From contig NZ_JAFBCA010000001.1 of NCBI RefSeq assembly GCF_016907475.1, positions 2,046,001-2,110,000 on the forward strand: 64,000 bases of DNA. The letters are read 5' to 3'. Shown piece after piece: positions 1 to 9,297 of the stretch. A program made the translations under genes and the position numbers. Source of the DNA: Nocardioides cavernae. Its GTDB lineage: Bacteria > Actinomycetota > Actinomycetes > Propionibacteriales > Nocardioidaceae. A model generated the notes under the pieces. It had not been told where the DNA came from, made no database searches, and saw only the letters and a program-made list of their open reading frames with translations. The stretch's first letter is position 1. Each line of letters opens with the position of its first letter.

Positions 1-360
1 GAGCCCGTCGTGGCGGTGACGCTGGCGCGGATGCGGCTGGGGGAGGTGCCGCGCTTCCTGCGGAGCGGCAAGCCCGTCGAGCGGCTCGTGCGCGACCACC
101 CGGGCGTCACCCTCGCCGCCGCTGCGCTGCGCCCGCCGCACACCATCTCCACCTTCTCGGTCTGGCGCACGGTGCAGGAGATGGAGGACATGGTCCACGG
201 GCGCTCCCCTGTGACGGACCCGGCTCGGCACGCCAACGCGATGGCCGAGCGCGACCGGCGCGACTTCCACCACGAGTTCGCGACGTTCCGGTTCCGGCCG
301 GTCTCCGAGCACGGCGCGTGGCAGGGCCGGAGCGGCATCGTTCCGTCGGCGGCGCGATGA
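1..360 (+). CDS. DUF3291 / spheroidene-monooxygenase-like protein, C-terminal part
   Basis: This reading frame is open from the first base, so the gene begins outside the window and only its last 119 codons are seen. The visible part contains the segment HTISTFSVWRTVQEMEDMVHG-like (short core TISTFSVW) followed by a histidine-rich helix and FATFRFRPV. That layout, a beta strand with a Trp and then an amphipathic helix starting 'M..MV', is typical of dimeric alpha/beta-barrel proteins such as DUF3291 or CrtA-like (spheroidene monooxygenase) proteins. No catalytic residue can be named, so the enzymatic role is not established. The gene is convergent with the following methyltransferase gene, 12 bases away. 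Confidence 0.45.
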   Translation, partial: EPVVAVTLARMRLGEVPRFLRSGKPVERLVRDHPGVTLAAAALRPPHTISTFSVWRTVQEMEDMVHGRSPVTDPARHANAMAERDRRDFHHEFATFRFRPVSEHGAWQGRSGIVPSAAR

Positions 361-372
361 CCTCCAGAGCCG

Positions 373-1080
373 TCAGGCGGGCTTCTGCGCCAGCACACCC
401 AGCGCGCGGTAGCGCGGGATGTTGATGCGCGCGGCACGCAGGCCCTGCGGCCGCCCGGTGCGCTGCGGACGCTTCAGCACCCGCCGCAGGACGCCCTCGG
501 CCGCGACGAGGGGGTAGGAGATGGGCGTGACGTCCTCGGACAGCAGCTCCAGGCCGGCCTGCTGCAGCAGCGCGTGGACCTCGCCCGCCGTGCGGTACTC
601 GCGCAGGTGCGTGGGATCGAGCACCCACCCAGCCTCCGGGTTGCGCCGGAAGTACCAGGCGCCCGACAGCTTGAGCGGCGTCTCGATGTACACGACGCCC
701 CCCGGGCGGGCCAGTCGCGCCATCTCACGCACGTACGCGGCGTCGTCCGGGACGTGCTCCACGACGTGCGTGGATGCGACGATGTCGGCGGAGCCGCCGG
801 GCAGGGGGACCTTTCCGTCCTCCGAGACAAGGACGTGGTGACCGCGCTCCTTGGCGCGCTCGGCGCGCGCGGCCGAGATCTCGAATCCGGTGATGTCCCA
901 CGAGCCGCCCGTCTCTGCGCGGACGACGTCGAGGAGGGTCCCCTCGCCGCAGCCGACGTCAAGAAAACGCCTGCCCTCGACGAGGGACAGCGCGGTACGC
1001 AGCAGGACCGGGAGCGTGACCTCGTTGTCGATCTGCGGATAGAGCTCGGCGTAGTCGTCCCACTCGTTCGACTGTGTCAC
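373..1080 (-). CDS. class I SAM-dependent methyltransferase
   Basis: This 235-residue protein has the Rossmann motif I FLDVGCGEGTLLDVV near residue 38, an acidic strand end (GFEIS), and the post-I segment DIVASTHVVEHVPD typical of Methyltransf_11/23 enzymes that act on small molecules or sugars. The GTG start is preceded by AGGAGAAGC at a good Shine-Dalgarno distance. It is the leftmost member of the polysaccharide locus and is divergent from a second methyltransferase. The role is probably O- or N-methylation of a glycan or glycan precursor, but the substrate cannot be read from the sequence. There are no membrane segments, so it should act in the cytoplasm. Confidence 0.8.
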   Translation of the reverse strand: MTQSNEWDDYAELYPQIDNEVTLPVLLRTALSLVEGRRFLDVGCGEGTLLDVVRAETGGSWDITGFEISAARAERAKERGHHVLVSEDGKVPLPGGSADIVASTHVVEHVPDDAAYVREMARLARPGGVVYIETPLKLSGAWYFRRNPEAGWVLDPTHLREYRTAGEVHALLQQAGLELLSEDVTPISYPLVAAEGVLRRVLKRPQRTGRPQGLRAARINIPRYRALGVLAQKPA

Positions 1081-1258
1081 TGGTCGCTTCTCCTGGAGTT
1101 CGGCGGGGCGTGGACCCGGACGGGGCGGGGCCCTCGGACCCCGGCGCGCGGCACTCTACCTGTGGACGCGTCGGGTGCTCGGTGCGGTGGGACCGGCACG
1201 CGGGCGGCCGTGGGATAGCCTGACGCGCGCACACGGACGCAGCGGGAGAGGTCGCAGG

Positions 1259-2308
1259 GTGAGTCAGGACGGAACGACGTCGGAGGACTACGGTCGCTGC
1301 TACTACAACGAGGCGCACCTCGGTGGCTACGACGACTACACGTGGGACAACGAGAAGTGGCGTTCGTTCTTCATGTCGGTGGCCGACCGACTCGTCGGCG
1401 CGCTGAACCCCAGGACCGTGCTCGACGTCGGCTGCGCCCGTGGCCTCCTGGTGCAGGCGTTCGCGGTGCAGGGCATCGACTCGCGCGGCGTGGACATCTC
1501 CGCACACGCCATCGAGAGCGCCCACCCTGACGTCCGTGACCGTCTGTCCGTCGCCTCCGCCACGGAGCCGATCAAGGGCCGCTACGACCTGGTGACCTGC
1601 GTCGAGGTGCTCGAGCACATGTCGCCTCAGGAGGCCCAGCTCGCGATCGACCACATGACCGCCGTGACCGACCGCATCCTGTTCTCCTCGAGCCCTGGCG
1701 ACCATGACGAGCCGACCCACATCAACACGCGCCCGACCGAGCAGTGGGTGGCGTGGTTTTCGGAGCGCGGCTTCTTCCGACGTACCGACCTCGACATGGG
1801 CATGATCGCGCCCTGGTCGGTCCTGCTCGAGCGCGGCGAGCCGACGATCCATGAGCTCACCCAGCGCTACGAGCAGCAGTACGCGCGCGAGCGGACCGAG
1901 CTGACCGACAAGCGGGCAGCCCTGCTCGACGCCCACAGGCGCATCCAGGAGCTCCACGAGCAGCTCGACGAGCGTCCGGTGGACACCGAGGAGGTGGACC
2001 GGCTCACGGCGGACGTCGCCCAGGCCCGTCACGCCGTCCTCGTCAATCGTGACCACGTCATCGGGCTCGAGGCGGAGAACGGTCGCCTCAACCGCGACCT
2101 CACCCGCGTCACTATGGAGCTGCGCCAGTTGCGGCGGCGCACCAAGAGCCTGGCCCAACAGCGCGACGAGCTGCGCCAGCGCGTGCAGGACCTGCGCACC
2201 AGGCTCGACCGCAACCGGGCAAGGGTCGCTGAGCTGGAGTCCACCGGCACCGGCCGTCCGTCGATTGCGCGGCGCGCGGCGCGCCGGGTGCGGAGCGCCC
2301 TGAGGTGA
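1259..2308 (+). CDS. SAM-dependent methyltransferase with C-terminal coiled coil
   Basis: This 349-residue protein starts at GTG after GGGAGAGG; the frame stays open upstream but homology begins at SQDGTTSEDYGRCYY. Residues of about 1-190 form a class I methyltransferase (LDVGCARGLLVQAF, GVDIS, DLVTCVEVLEHM). Residues of about 200-340 are highly charged heptads (ELTDKRAALLDAHRRIQELH onward), a long predicted coiled coil rich in Arg, Glu and Leu. This arrangement resembles glycan-modifying or chain-length-control methyltransferases of O-antigen loci, where a coiled coil acts as spacer or ruler; that parallel is inference. It overlaps the following glycosyltransferase by four bases (GTGA), so the two are probably translationally coupled. 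A TAGCCT box at 1216-1221 could be the -10 element. Confidence 0.78.
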   Translation: MSQDGTTSEDYGRCYYNEAHLGGYDDYTWDNEKWRSFFMSVADRLVGALNPRTVLDVGCARGLLVQAFAVQGIDSRGVDISAHAIESAHPDVRDRLSVASATEPIKGRYDLVTCVEVLEHMSPQEAQLAIDHMTAVTDRILFSSSPGDHDEPTHINTRPTEQWVAWFSERGFFRRTDLDMGMIAPWSVLLERGEPTIHELTQRYEQQYARERTELTDKRAALLDAHRRIQELHEQLDERPVDTEEVDRLTADVAQARHAVLVNRDHVIGLEAENGRLNRDLTRVTMELRQLRRRTKSLAQQRDELRQRVQDLRTRLDRNRARVAELESTGTGRPSIARRAARRVRSALR

Positions 2309-3936
2309 GCCGCCGCCGCAGCGCGAACCCGCGCTTCTCGATTGTCACGCCGGTGTACGACCCGCCCGTCGACGTGCTCAAGGAGTGCATCGAGTCGGTG
2401 ATCGCCCAGGACTTCCACGACTGGGAGCTCATCATGGTCGACGACTTCTCGCCGACCGCCGCCGTACCGATGATCATCGGTCAGTACGCACAGCAGGACC
2501 CCCGCATCACGCTGATCGAGCGCGACGTCAACGGTCACATCGTCGCCGCCTCCAACGATGGGTTGGCCGTGGCCGCCGGGGAATTCATCGTCCTGCTCGA
2601 CCACGACGACCTGCTCGTGCCCGGCGCCTTGACGCAGGTCATCAACGCCGTCGACCGCCACGATGATGTCGACTACCTCTACACCGACGAGGACAAGGTG
2701 GGCGACGACGGCACGTTCTACGGTGCCTTCCACAAGCCGGACTGGTCGCCCGAACGCCTGCGTGGCCAGATGTACACCTCTCACCTCTCAGTGCTTCGCG
2801 CGAGCGTGGTCCGCGAGGTAGGCGGTTTCCGCGAGGGTTTCGACGGTTCGCAGGACCACGACCTCGTTCTGCGCGTGACCGAGCGGGCACGACGCGTCGT
2901 GCACGTCTCGGAGGTGCTGTACCACTGGCGGGCCGTGGAGGGGTCGACGGCCGTGGACATCGAGGCCAAGCCCTACGCCGACGACGCCGGCCGCAGGGCC
3001 GTCCAGGAGCACTTGGACCGCGTCGGGATCGACGCGCGCGCCGTCGCCGGTGCCGAGCCGGGCCGCTACACGGTCGAGCGGCGGCTCCCTCCCGCCCGCT
3101 CGGTCTCCTTGGTCATCCCCACGATGGGCCAGTCCGCCGTGGTCCACGGCGAGTCCCGCGTGCTGGTCGTCGAGGCGGTGCGGTCCGCGCTGGCGCGCAC
3201 GGACCACGACGACGTCGAGGTCGTGGTCGTGCACGACGCCCCCACCCCGGCGTACGTCCTCGACCAGTTGCGCGAGGTGGCCGGGGACCGGCTCGTTCTC
3301 GTGCCGTTCGACGCCCCATTCAACTTCAGCACCAAGATGAACCTCGGCGTCAGCCACGCCTCCGGTGACCGGGTCGTCTTCCTCAACGACGACGTCGAGG
3401 CGATCTCCGACGGCTGGCTCGAGCAGCTGGTCGCTCCGCTGGACGAGGACGACGTGGGCCTCACCGGGGCCAAGCTCTACTTCAGCGACCAGACCGTGCA
3501 GCACGCTGGGCACGCCTACTACAACGGGGGCTACCACCACCCCTTCAAGTTCTGGACGCGCGACGAGGTCGGGCCGTTCGGAGAGCTGGTGATCAATCGC
3601 GAGGTCACGGGGGTGACCGCGGCGTGCGCGGCGATGCGGCGCGAGGTCTTCTTCGCCGTCGGCGGGTTCACCGAGACGCTGCCGGGCAACTTCAACGACG
3701 TCGACCTCTGCTACAAGGTCGCCGCGACCGGCCTACGCACCCTCTTCATCGCCAACAGCGAGCTGTTCCACTACGAGTCGCAGACCCGGGTCGCCCAGGT
3801 GGCCGAGTGGGAGCGGCTCGCCGTCGTCGGTCGGTGGGGCACGCCGACCGAAGACGCTTACCTGCGCAGCAAGCTCGCGATGCCCAACCTCCGCCGGGTC
3901 AAGGAGCTCCCCGCTGACCTGAGCGGCGGCGCGTGA
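2305..3936 (+). CDS. two-domain GT2 family glycosyltransferase
   Basis: This 543-residue cytoplasmic glycosyltransferase carries two GT-A units in tandem. The first (about residues 10-240) has FSIVTPVYDPP, the MVDDFS acidic motif and LLDHDDLL. The second (about 265-510) has SLVIPTMGQS, FNFSTKMNLG, VFLNDDVE and a late NFNDVDLCYK. The combination of an N-terminal GT2 domain and a second domain with the LNDDVE motif is that of the rhamnosyltransferase/O-antigen glycosyltransferase families that extend a glycan on a lipid carrier. The sugar specificity cannot be read. Its GTG start overlaps the upstream methyltransferase stop. It is convergent with the next GT4 gene, only 7 bases away. Confidence 0.85.
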   Translation: MSRRRSANPRFSIVTPVYDPPVDVLKECIESVIAQDFHDWELIMVDDFSPTAAVPMIIGQYAQQDPRITLIERDVNGHIVAASNDGLAVAAGEFIVLLDHDDLLVPGALTQVINAVDRHDDVDYLYTDEDKVGDDGTFYGAFHKPDWSPERLRGQMYTSHLSVLRASVVREVGGFREGFDGSQDHDLVLRVTERARRVVHVSEVLYHWRAVEGSTAVDIEAKPYADDAGRRAVQEHLDRVGIDARAVAGAEPGRYTVERRLPPARSVSLVIPTMGQSAVVHGESRVLVVEAVRSALARTDHDDVEVVVVHDAPTPAYVLDQLREVAGDRLVLVPFDAPFNFSTKMNLGVSHASGDRVVFLNDDVEAISDGWLEQLVAPLDEDDVGLTGAKLYFSDQTVQHAGHAYYNGGYHHPFKFWTRDEVGPFGELVINREVTGVTAACAAMRREVFFAVGGFTETLPGNFNDVDLCYKVAATGLRTLFIANSELFHYESQTRVAQVAEWERLAVVGRWGTPTEDAYLRSKLAMPNLRRVKELPADLSGGA

Positions 3937-3943
3937 CCCGGCG

Positions 3944-5134
3944 TCAGCGCGATCGCAGGTAGGGCTCCAAGGCCCGGGTCAGCGGCTCGGCCACCGAGTC
4001 CCACGCCCAGCGGGAGTGAGACTTCTCGGCCGCCGGCCCCACCCGGGCAGCGTACGCCTGGGGGTCGCGAGCGAGCTCGACGGCCTCACCCAGCGCGGCG
4101 TCCCACTCGTGGGCCTTCGCCAGCCGACCCGTGACGCCGTCGTCGATGGCGTCGTCCAGCGAGGGGGTGTGGGAAGCGACCGTCCAGGTGCCGACGGCGG
4201 CCGCCTCGAAGAACTTGAGGTCGGACTTGCAGATGTTGAAGGCCGTGTGCGACAGGGGGGCGATGTTGACCTCGACCTCGGCGATCGAGCGCTGGAGCTC
4301 GACGTAGTGCATGAACTTCTGGAACTCCACCCGCTCACGATGCGGCTCGAGGGCGCCGAGGTCGTCGAGGTAGCCGACGATGCGGACCGACACTTCGTCG
4401 TCCTCGTCGAGGAGCCTGGCCAGCGACGCGCTCGCGACCGCGAAGTCGCGCACGTGCGACGGCGTGCCGCTGAAGTAGCCGATGGTGACCGGTCCGGTGC
4501 CGCGGAAGCCGGAGGCGACCTTGGCGTCGAGCAGCTCGCGCGAGTAGGCCTGCTGCGTCCGGTTCATGACGTTGGGCACGACGGCGGCGCCGTTCTCGAC
4601 GTACTGCGACAGACGGCTGGCCAGCAGCGGGTTGGTGGTCGTCGCCCCGCGGCAGGCGGCGAGCGAGGCGTTGAGCCGACCCATGTAGGCGAACCACACG
4701 TCCCACTCGGCGTTGACGTCCTGGTCCTTGCCGAGCGAGCTCATCACCAGCTCGGCAAAGCCGACGTCGAAGACCAGGTCGTCGCAGTCGAAGATCAACG
4801 GGACGTCGTGCACGTCCGCCTTCTGGACCAACTCGCGGAGGGCGGCACCGTAGGGATAACGGGCGACCACGATCGCGTCGAGCTCCGGCACGATGCGGGT
4901 CAACGCGCGGAGCTCGTCGTCGCAGAACCATCCCGCGCGCAGGCGGGCGCCCGGGACGTGGTTGATGGCGTCGACGGTGTTGGCGACCCGGTAGCGGAAC
5001 GTGCTGGTGTCGGGCGTGCGGTAGACGAACGCGACCCGGCGCTCGCCGTCGAGCATCGTTCCCACGCGTTCGGCCATCGAGCTGTCCCAGAGGTCCTTGA
5101 CCTCGTGCGGAGCCTCGGGGAGGTCAGTGAACAT
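3944..5134 (-). CDS. GT4-like glycosyltransferase
   Basis: This 396-residue protein has a GT-B layout. The N-terminal half contains FVYRTPDTSTFRYRVAN and the characteristic LIFDCDDLVFD segment. The C-terminal half contains TIGYFSGTPSHVRDF, the region FMHYVELQRSIAEVEVNIAP and a donor-binding stretch around NICKSDLKFFEAAAVG. I chose ATG at 5134 rather than the upstream codon at 5182 because GAAGGGAGC lies at Shine-Dalgarno distance and the longer form would intrude deep into the upstream gene. It still overlaps that gene's end by 11 bases. It belongs to a three-gene minus-strand unit with the WsaF-like enzyme and the membrane protein. Donor and acceptor are unknown. Confidence 0.8.
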   Translation of the reverse strand: MFTDLPEAPHEVKDLWDSSMAERVGTMLDGERRVAFVYRTPDTSTFRYRVANTVDAINHVPGARLRAGWFCDDELRALTRIVPELDAIVVARYPYGAALRELVQKADVHDVPLIFDCDDLVFDVGFAELVMSSLGKDQDVNAEWDVWFAYMGRLNASLAACRGATTTNPLLASRLSQYVENGAAVVPNVMNRTQQAYSRELLDAKVASGFRGTGPVTIGYFSGTPSHVRDFAVASASLARLLDEDDEVSVRIVGYLDDLGALEPHRERVEFQKFMHYVELQRSIAEVEVNIAPLSHTAFNICKSDLKFFEAAAVGTWTVASHTPSLDDAIDDGVTGRLAKAHEWDAALGEAVELARDPQAYAARVGPAAEKSHSRWAWDSVAEPLTRALEPYLRSR

Positions 5135-6911
5135 CCGGGACGATGCTCCCTTCGCTGGTTCCGGCGGCGGAGTCGTCCGCACCGAGCGTGCCCCGGAACC
5201 GGTCCACCACCCAGTCGACGACCGGGACGAGCGTGGCCTCCCAGTCGCGGTTGATGCGGTCGGCAGCGACGTTGGCGGCGCGGCGCTCGGGGTTGCCGGC
5301 GAGTGCGACCAGGTCGCGCAGGCCGTTCAGGAGGCCGTCGACGGTCGAGGGGGCCACGATGATGTTGCCGGAGATGTCGGACAGGTCGGTCTTGATGCCG
5401 TGCGAGTTGGTCAGCACGGCGGCGCCGACCGACGCGAGGTCGTAGGGCGGGTACGACGGGTGCGGGGTGTCCATCAGCACCAGCGCGGCGTCCATCGTCG
5501 CGACCAGGTCCTGGTAGTCGGTCCAGCCAAGGCCTTCGATGATGTTGACGTGCACGTCGCGGGGGAGCGTGAGCTCGGGCGTGCCGCGACCGACGAAGTG
5601 CAGGTTCCACTCGTCCGGGTCCAGGATCCGGCTCTCGACGGCCCGGGCGATCACCTGCGCCCCACGCCAGAACAGGTTGCGCGCGTTGAGCGGGCGAGAG
5701 TAGAAGAACAGGTTGCGCTTCTCCCGACCCGACCCTGCTGGTACGACGGACGGGTCGCGGGTGGGGAACGCCGGTTCGAGCGCGATGGCGTTCTGACGGA
5801 GGTGGGGGAGGCCGCCCGGTCCAGAGAGGTGATCGAGGAGCCGTGAGGTGTTGACCACGACGGCGAGGTCGGGCTCGGCCAGCGTCTCGGCGCAGAGCAG
5901 CCGCTCGTCGCCGTAGGGGTAGAACATCCGCTCGTCCTCCTGCAGGAGGTAGAGCACCTGCTCTCGCGGGATGTCGCTGTCGAGCACGGCGCGCGTCGTC
6001 CACCACGAGGTGGTCATCACGATGTCGCGGTCAGTGAATTGGAGGCGCTGGCTGCCGTCGACGGACACCTGCTCGAGCTCCAAGATCCCGTCGAGGTGGA
6101 TCCCGGTCGCCTCCTCCAGCAGCGTGATCACCTGCCCGTCCGGCGCGTCGGTGCGGGTGACCAGCCGCAAGGTGCCGTTGCCGAGCCGGTTGGCGAGCTG
6201 GATGCCGAGGATGATGGCCGTGCCGACCCCACCGAAGAGGCTGTGGGGAGCGACGCTGTCGGTGACGATGCTGACCCGGCGCTCGCCCGCGGGCAGCCTC
6301 GTGACGGGCATCGGCTGGATCGCCTGCCACCGCTCGGCGTACAGCGCGTCGACGTAGGGCTCCCGCAGCGCGCCGCGCGGGGCGATGCGCCCCTCGGTGC
6401 GCCCATGGCGCAGGTAGTGGACGAGGGGGTTCAGCTGCGTCCTGGCGACGTCGGGGTTCTGGCGCAAGTAGCCGGAGGTGGAGAACTTCTCGCTGGGGTC
6501 GAGGCCCTCGCGTACACCGAAGCGGATGTAGTGCTTGACGACGTCACGGTCGATCGGCAGGTCCGGACGGAAGTGGCGGTAGTAGCCCTCGTCGAAGAAC
6601 CCGGACTCGCGCACCAGCCGCGCGTCGTCCTCGGCGGGGTTGAGCACACGTCCCTCGGCCCGGCCGATGCGCAGGTAGTGGACCAACGGATTGGTTCCCG
6701 CCTCCGCGACATCGGGGTTGCGTCGCAGGTAGGCGTTGGTGGAGAACCCCCTCGACGGGTCACGGCCGTCGCGGGCGCCCTGCCGGAGGTAGTGCAGGAC
6801 GGGGTCGACCCCGGACTTGCGGACGTCCGGGTTCTTCCGCAAGTAGAAATCGGTGTCGAAGAGCTCCGACTCCCGCAACAGGTCTGCGTCGGTCTTCGCC
6901 TTGTCCGTCAC
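5124..6911 (-). CDS. WsaF-like glycosyltransferase with four N-terminal repeats
   Basis: This 595-residue protein starts at GTG (6911) behind GAAGGGACC; the frame is open much further upstream, but that part is the shadow of the membrane protein gene. Residues of about 10-180 hold four units of roughly 40 residues ending in HYLRxGxxEGR or close variants, with NPDV in units 1, 2 and 4. Units 1 and 3 (RES..FD..YY) resemble each other, as do 2 and 4 (FST..YLR.NPDVA). The remainder is a GT-B glycosyltransferase: GGVGTAIILGIQLANRLG, then RNLFFYSRPLNARNLFWRG, FVGRGTPEL and YPPYDLASVGAAVLTN. These C-terminal blocks match what I know of WsaF-type rhamnosyltransferases. The repeats are also seen at the N-termini of other large glycosyltransferases. 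The rhamnose specificity is only inference. Confidence 0.82.
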   Translation of the reverse strand: MTDKAKTDADLLRESELFDTDFYLRKNPDVRKSGVDPVLHYLRQGARDGRDPSRGFSTNAYLRRNPDVAEAGTNPLVHYLRIGRAEGRVLNPAEDDARLVRESGFFDEGYYRHFRPDLPIDRDVVKHYIRFGVREGLDPSEKFSTSGYLRQNPDVARTQLNPLVHYLRHGRTEGRIAPRGALREPYVDALYAERWQAIQPMPVTRLPAGERRVSIVTDSVAPHSLFGGVGTAIILGIQLANRLGNGTLRLVTRTDAPDGQVITLLEEATGIHLDGILELEQVSVDGSQRLQFTDRDIVMTTSWWTTRAVLDSDIPREQVLYLLQEDERMFYPYGDERLLCAETLAEPDLAVVVNTSRLLDHLSGPGGLPHLRQNAIALEPAFPTRDPSVVPAGSGREKRNLFFYSRPLNARNLFWRGAQVIARAVESRILDPDEWNLHFVGRGTPELTLPRDVHVNIIEGLGWTDYQDLVATMDAALVLMDTPHPSYPPYDLASVGAAVLTNSHGIKTDLSDISGNIIVAPSTVDGLLNGLRDLVALAGNPERRAANVAADRINRDWEATLVPVVDWVVDRFRGTLGADDSAAGTSEGSIVPDVH

Positions 6912-7000
6912 CCTTGGTCCCTTCGATCGCCGATGTCGATCACCTGGCGTCGCGCGAGCATATCCGCAGGGCTGCGGCACGGTCCTGCGCGGGAGGCGGT

Positions 7001-8353
7001 TCAGAGCAGCTGCAGCAGTCGCACGGCGGAGACAGCGACGGCGACGGCGGCCACGGCCCCGGCGACGGCCAGGGACGTCCTGCCCCGCACGCAGGCCGCC
7101 GTGACCACCGCCATGGGAGCCAGCAGCGCCATGCCGTAGCGGGGCGGCAGCGGGAAGTACGAGCCCGAGAAGACGTAGCCCATGACGACCAGGGCGAGCG
7201 CGCCCACAACGGCGGCGAGCAGGACGGCGCGGGCGAGGGTGGTGGATCTCTCGGGCGCCGCCCCGAACACGCCGGCCGCGACGGTGCCCGAGACCAGCAC
7301 GAGCGACACGATCGAGGTCGCCATCACGGTGAGATTGAGGGTGCCGACGGGCACGGGCGCCGCGAGGGGTTGCACCAGCACCAGCGCGTTGTCGAGCAGG
7401 CCGGACCAGGGGAACACCGGTGTCTGGAAGCGGGTCACCATGTCGGGGAGGTCGTCGGGGTTCATCTGCGGCCTCGAGCTGACCACCACGAGCCAGGCGC
7501 CTGCTGCGAGCACTGCCGCCCCGCCGGTCACCACGCCGGTCACGGCACGGCGTGCCCGACCGGGCCCGCCGACCTCGTCCCGGTCGCGACCGAGCAGCAG
7601 GTAGAACGCGATGGCCGCCACCCCCACCAGGTTGGTCAGCTTCACCAGGCCCACTATCACCGCCGCCCCGACCAGGACAGCAGTACGCGCCTTGGTGGGT
7701 CGCTCCTCCCACCACGTCAGCGCCAGCAGGAGCACCGCTCCCACCAGCAGACCCCACGCGTCCGGGGTGATGGTGCCGCCGGGGAACTGCAGGCCTGGCG
7801 CCGCGACGAGCAGGGCGCCGACGACCAGCATCGGCCCCCTCCCCACGCCGCGACGCCGTCCGGCGACGTAGGTGAGGACGAGACCGAGCCCCAACCACAC
7901 TCCGCCCGCCAGCCGGCCCGCCGTCACGAGGTCGTCCGCAGGCGTCACGGCCTGGATGACCTCCGCGACCCCCCGCGTCGCGGTGTAGTAGAGCGGCGTG
8001 TTGGCAGCCGCGGTGTTGTAGCCCTTCTCCTGGTAGGTGGCGGGATCGAAGCTGCCCAAGGGGCGGCACGGTCCGGGCTCGAACCCCGGTGCGTCGACAC
8101 CTCGGCAGTCCTGCTGCCGCATCGCCTGCTGGCCGACTCGGTCGCCGGGCGCCGGCGCGGCGGGCGCCCGGTAGAGGGAGTCGATGTGCTGCAGCTCGTC
8201 GATGGGGCTTAGCCGCGTGTAGGCGTGCACCTGAAGGGCGACGAACACGACAGCGAGGAATGCCAGGACGGCGGGCAGCAGGATGTCCACGGCCCGTGCC
8301 GCTCGCAGTTGTCGGAGCATTCCCCCAGCGCCTCCCGTGCTCGTTGCCGTCAC
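7001..8353 (-). CDS. polytopic membrane protein, DUF2142-like (putative GT-C type)
   Basis: This 450-residue protein has a cytoplasmic N-terminus, a first membrane helix (VDILLPAVLAFLAVVFVALQ), a roughly 100-residue extracytoplasmic loop with the acidic SPIDELQHIDSLYR motif, and then about nine further hydrophobic segments. The acidic residues just after helix 1 and the late PPRYGMALLAPM segment parallel the DUF2142-like protein encoded at 14941-16596. Such topology is typical of GT-C fold lipid-linked-sugar glycosyltransferases; activity here is inferred. The GTG start at 8353 is preceded on the minus strand by TATATT at 8374-8379. It is the first gene of the unit that continues with the WsaF-like and GT4 genes. 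Confidence 0.72.
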   Translation of the reverse strand: MTATSTGGAGGMLRQLRAARAVDILLPAVLAFLAVVFVALQVHAYTRLSPIDELQHIDSLYRAPAAPAPGDRVGQQAMRQQDCRGVDAPGFEPGPCRPLGSFDPATYQEKGYNTAAANTPLYYTATRGVAEVIQAVTPADDLVTAGRLAGGVWLGLGLVLTYVAGRRRGVGRGPMLVVGALLVAAPGLQFPGGTITPDAWGLLVGAVLLLALTWWEERPTKARTAVLVGAAVIVGLVKLTNLVGVAAIAFYLLLGRDRDEVGGPGRARRAVTGVVTGGAAVLAAGAWLVVVSSRPQMNPDDLPDMVTRFQTPVFPWSGLLDNALVLVQPLAAPVPVGTLNLTVMATSIVSLVLVSGTVAAGVFGAAPERSTTLARAVLLAAVVGALALVVMGYVFSGSYFPLPPRYGMALLAPMAVVTAACVRGRTSLAVAGAVAAVAVAVSAVRLLQLL

Positions 8354-8493
8354 GTATGGGCCGGCGGGGGATCAATATAGGCAGTGGGCGTCGTCGTCCC
8401 AGCCTCGGCTCGCGGCGCGCGGGCCGTCGCCCACGACCCGCGGCAGTCGCCTAGGCTCGGGGCGGCCGGTGGCGGAGATGGACTGGAGGACGG

Positions 8494-9297
8494 ATGTCGA
8501 GCAGGTGCCGCGCGTGCGACGGGGCGGTCCGACCGTTCGCGGACGGACGGGTCCTCGGTGACGTGGACGTCTCCTACCTGCGGTGCGACTCGTGCGGCCT
8601 CGTGATGGCCGACGACCCCACCTGGCTCGACGCGGCCTACGCAGACGCGATCGCGCACCTCGACGTGGGGCTGCTCGACCGGTGCCAGATCCTCGCCAAC
8701 GTGACGTCGGCCGTCCTGCGTGCCGAGCGGCTGCGCGGGGGCCGTTTCCTCGACTGGGCCGGCGGCTACGGCGTCCTCACCCGGCTCATGCGGGACCGGG
8801 GCTTCGACTTCGCTCACACCGACGTCTATGCCGACAACATCTTCGCCGGCGGCTTCACCGGCGACCTCGGCGAGGACCGCTACGACCTGGTCACGGCCTT
8901 CGAGGTCCTCGAGCACCTTGTCGACCCGGTGGGCGAGCTCGCGCCCGTCGCCTCGGCCACGGACCGCCTGCTCGTCACCACGCAAGTCCTCCCGTCGCCG
9001 GCGCCCCGGCCAGGGGAGTGGGACTACTACGCCGAGGAGTCGGGCCAGCACATCACCTTCTACACCCCTCAGTCGCTCCAGGCGCTCGCCCGCCGACTCG
9101 GCTTCGACGGTGTGGTCACCAGCTCGCTGGTGCACCTGTTCCACCGGGGGCCGGTGTCTCCCGTGACTCGCGCCCTCGTCCGTCGCCCGGCGATCGGCTA
9201 CGGGCTCGGGCACCTCGCCGCAGTGACGGACCGCCGGCACTCCCTCCTCATGCGGGACCACGACACGGTGCGTGACCGTCTCGCGCGAGGGCGCTAA
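8494..9297 (+). CDS. SAM methyltransferase with N-terminal zinc-ribbon-like segment
   Basis: This 267-residue protein begins with CRAC about residue 5 and YLRCDSCG near residue 30, a four-cysteine cluster like the putative zinc-binding head of sugar C-methyltransferase-type enzymes. A methyltransferase fold follows: FLDWAGGYGVLTRLM, then DVYADN, and DLVTAFEVLEHLVDPV. The GGYG in motif I replaces the usual GCG. The family includes enzymes acting on dTDP-sugars and on unrelated small molecules, so the substrate is open. A TAGGCT box at 8452-8457 and a GGCGGAGATGG-like leader precede the ATG. The last four bases overlap the convergent acyltransferase gene. Confidence 0.8.
   Translation: MSSRCRACDGAVRPFADGRVLGDVDVSYLRCDSCGLVMADDPTWLDAAYADAIAHLDVGLLDRCQILANVTSAVLRAERLRGGRFLDWAGGYGVLTRLMRDRGFDFAHTDVYADNIFAGGFTGDLGEDRYDLVTAFEVLEHLVDPVGELAPVASATDRLLVTTQVLPSPAPRPGEWDYYAEESGQHITFYTPQSLQALARRLGFDGVVTSSLVHLFHRGPVSPVTRALVRRPAIGYGLGHLAAVTDRRHSLLMRDHDTVRDRLARGR

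Noticed and set aside
8060..8085. A tRNA-like T-loop sequence (GGCTCGAACCCC)
   Set aside because: There is no matching acceptor stem or D-arm, and the stretch lies inside the coding region of the DUF2142-like protein.
6912..8375. A longer N-terminus of the WsaF-like glycosyltransferase
   Set aside because: It overlaps the membrane-protein gene in another frame, is Arg/Pro/Gly-rich without pattern, and a good Shine-Dalgarno sequence with GTG lies at 6911.
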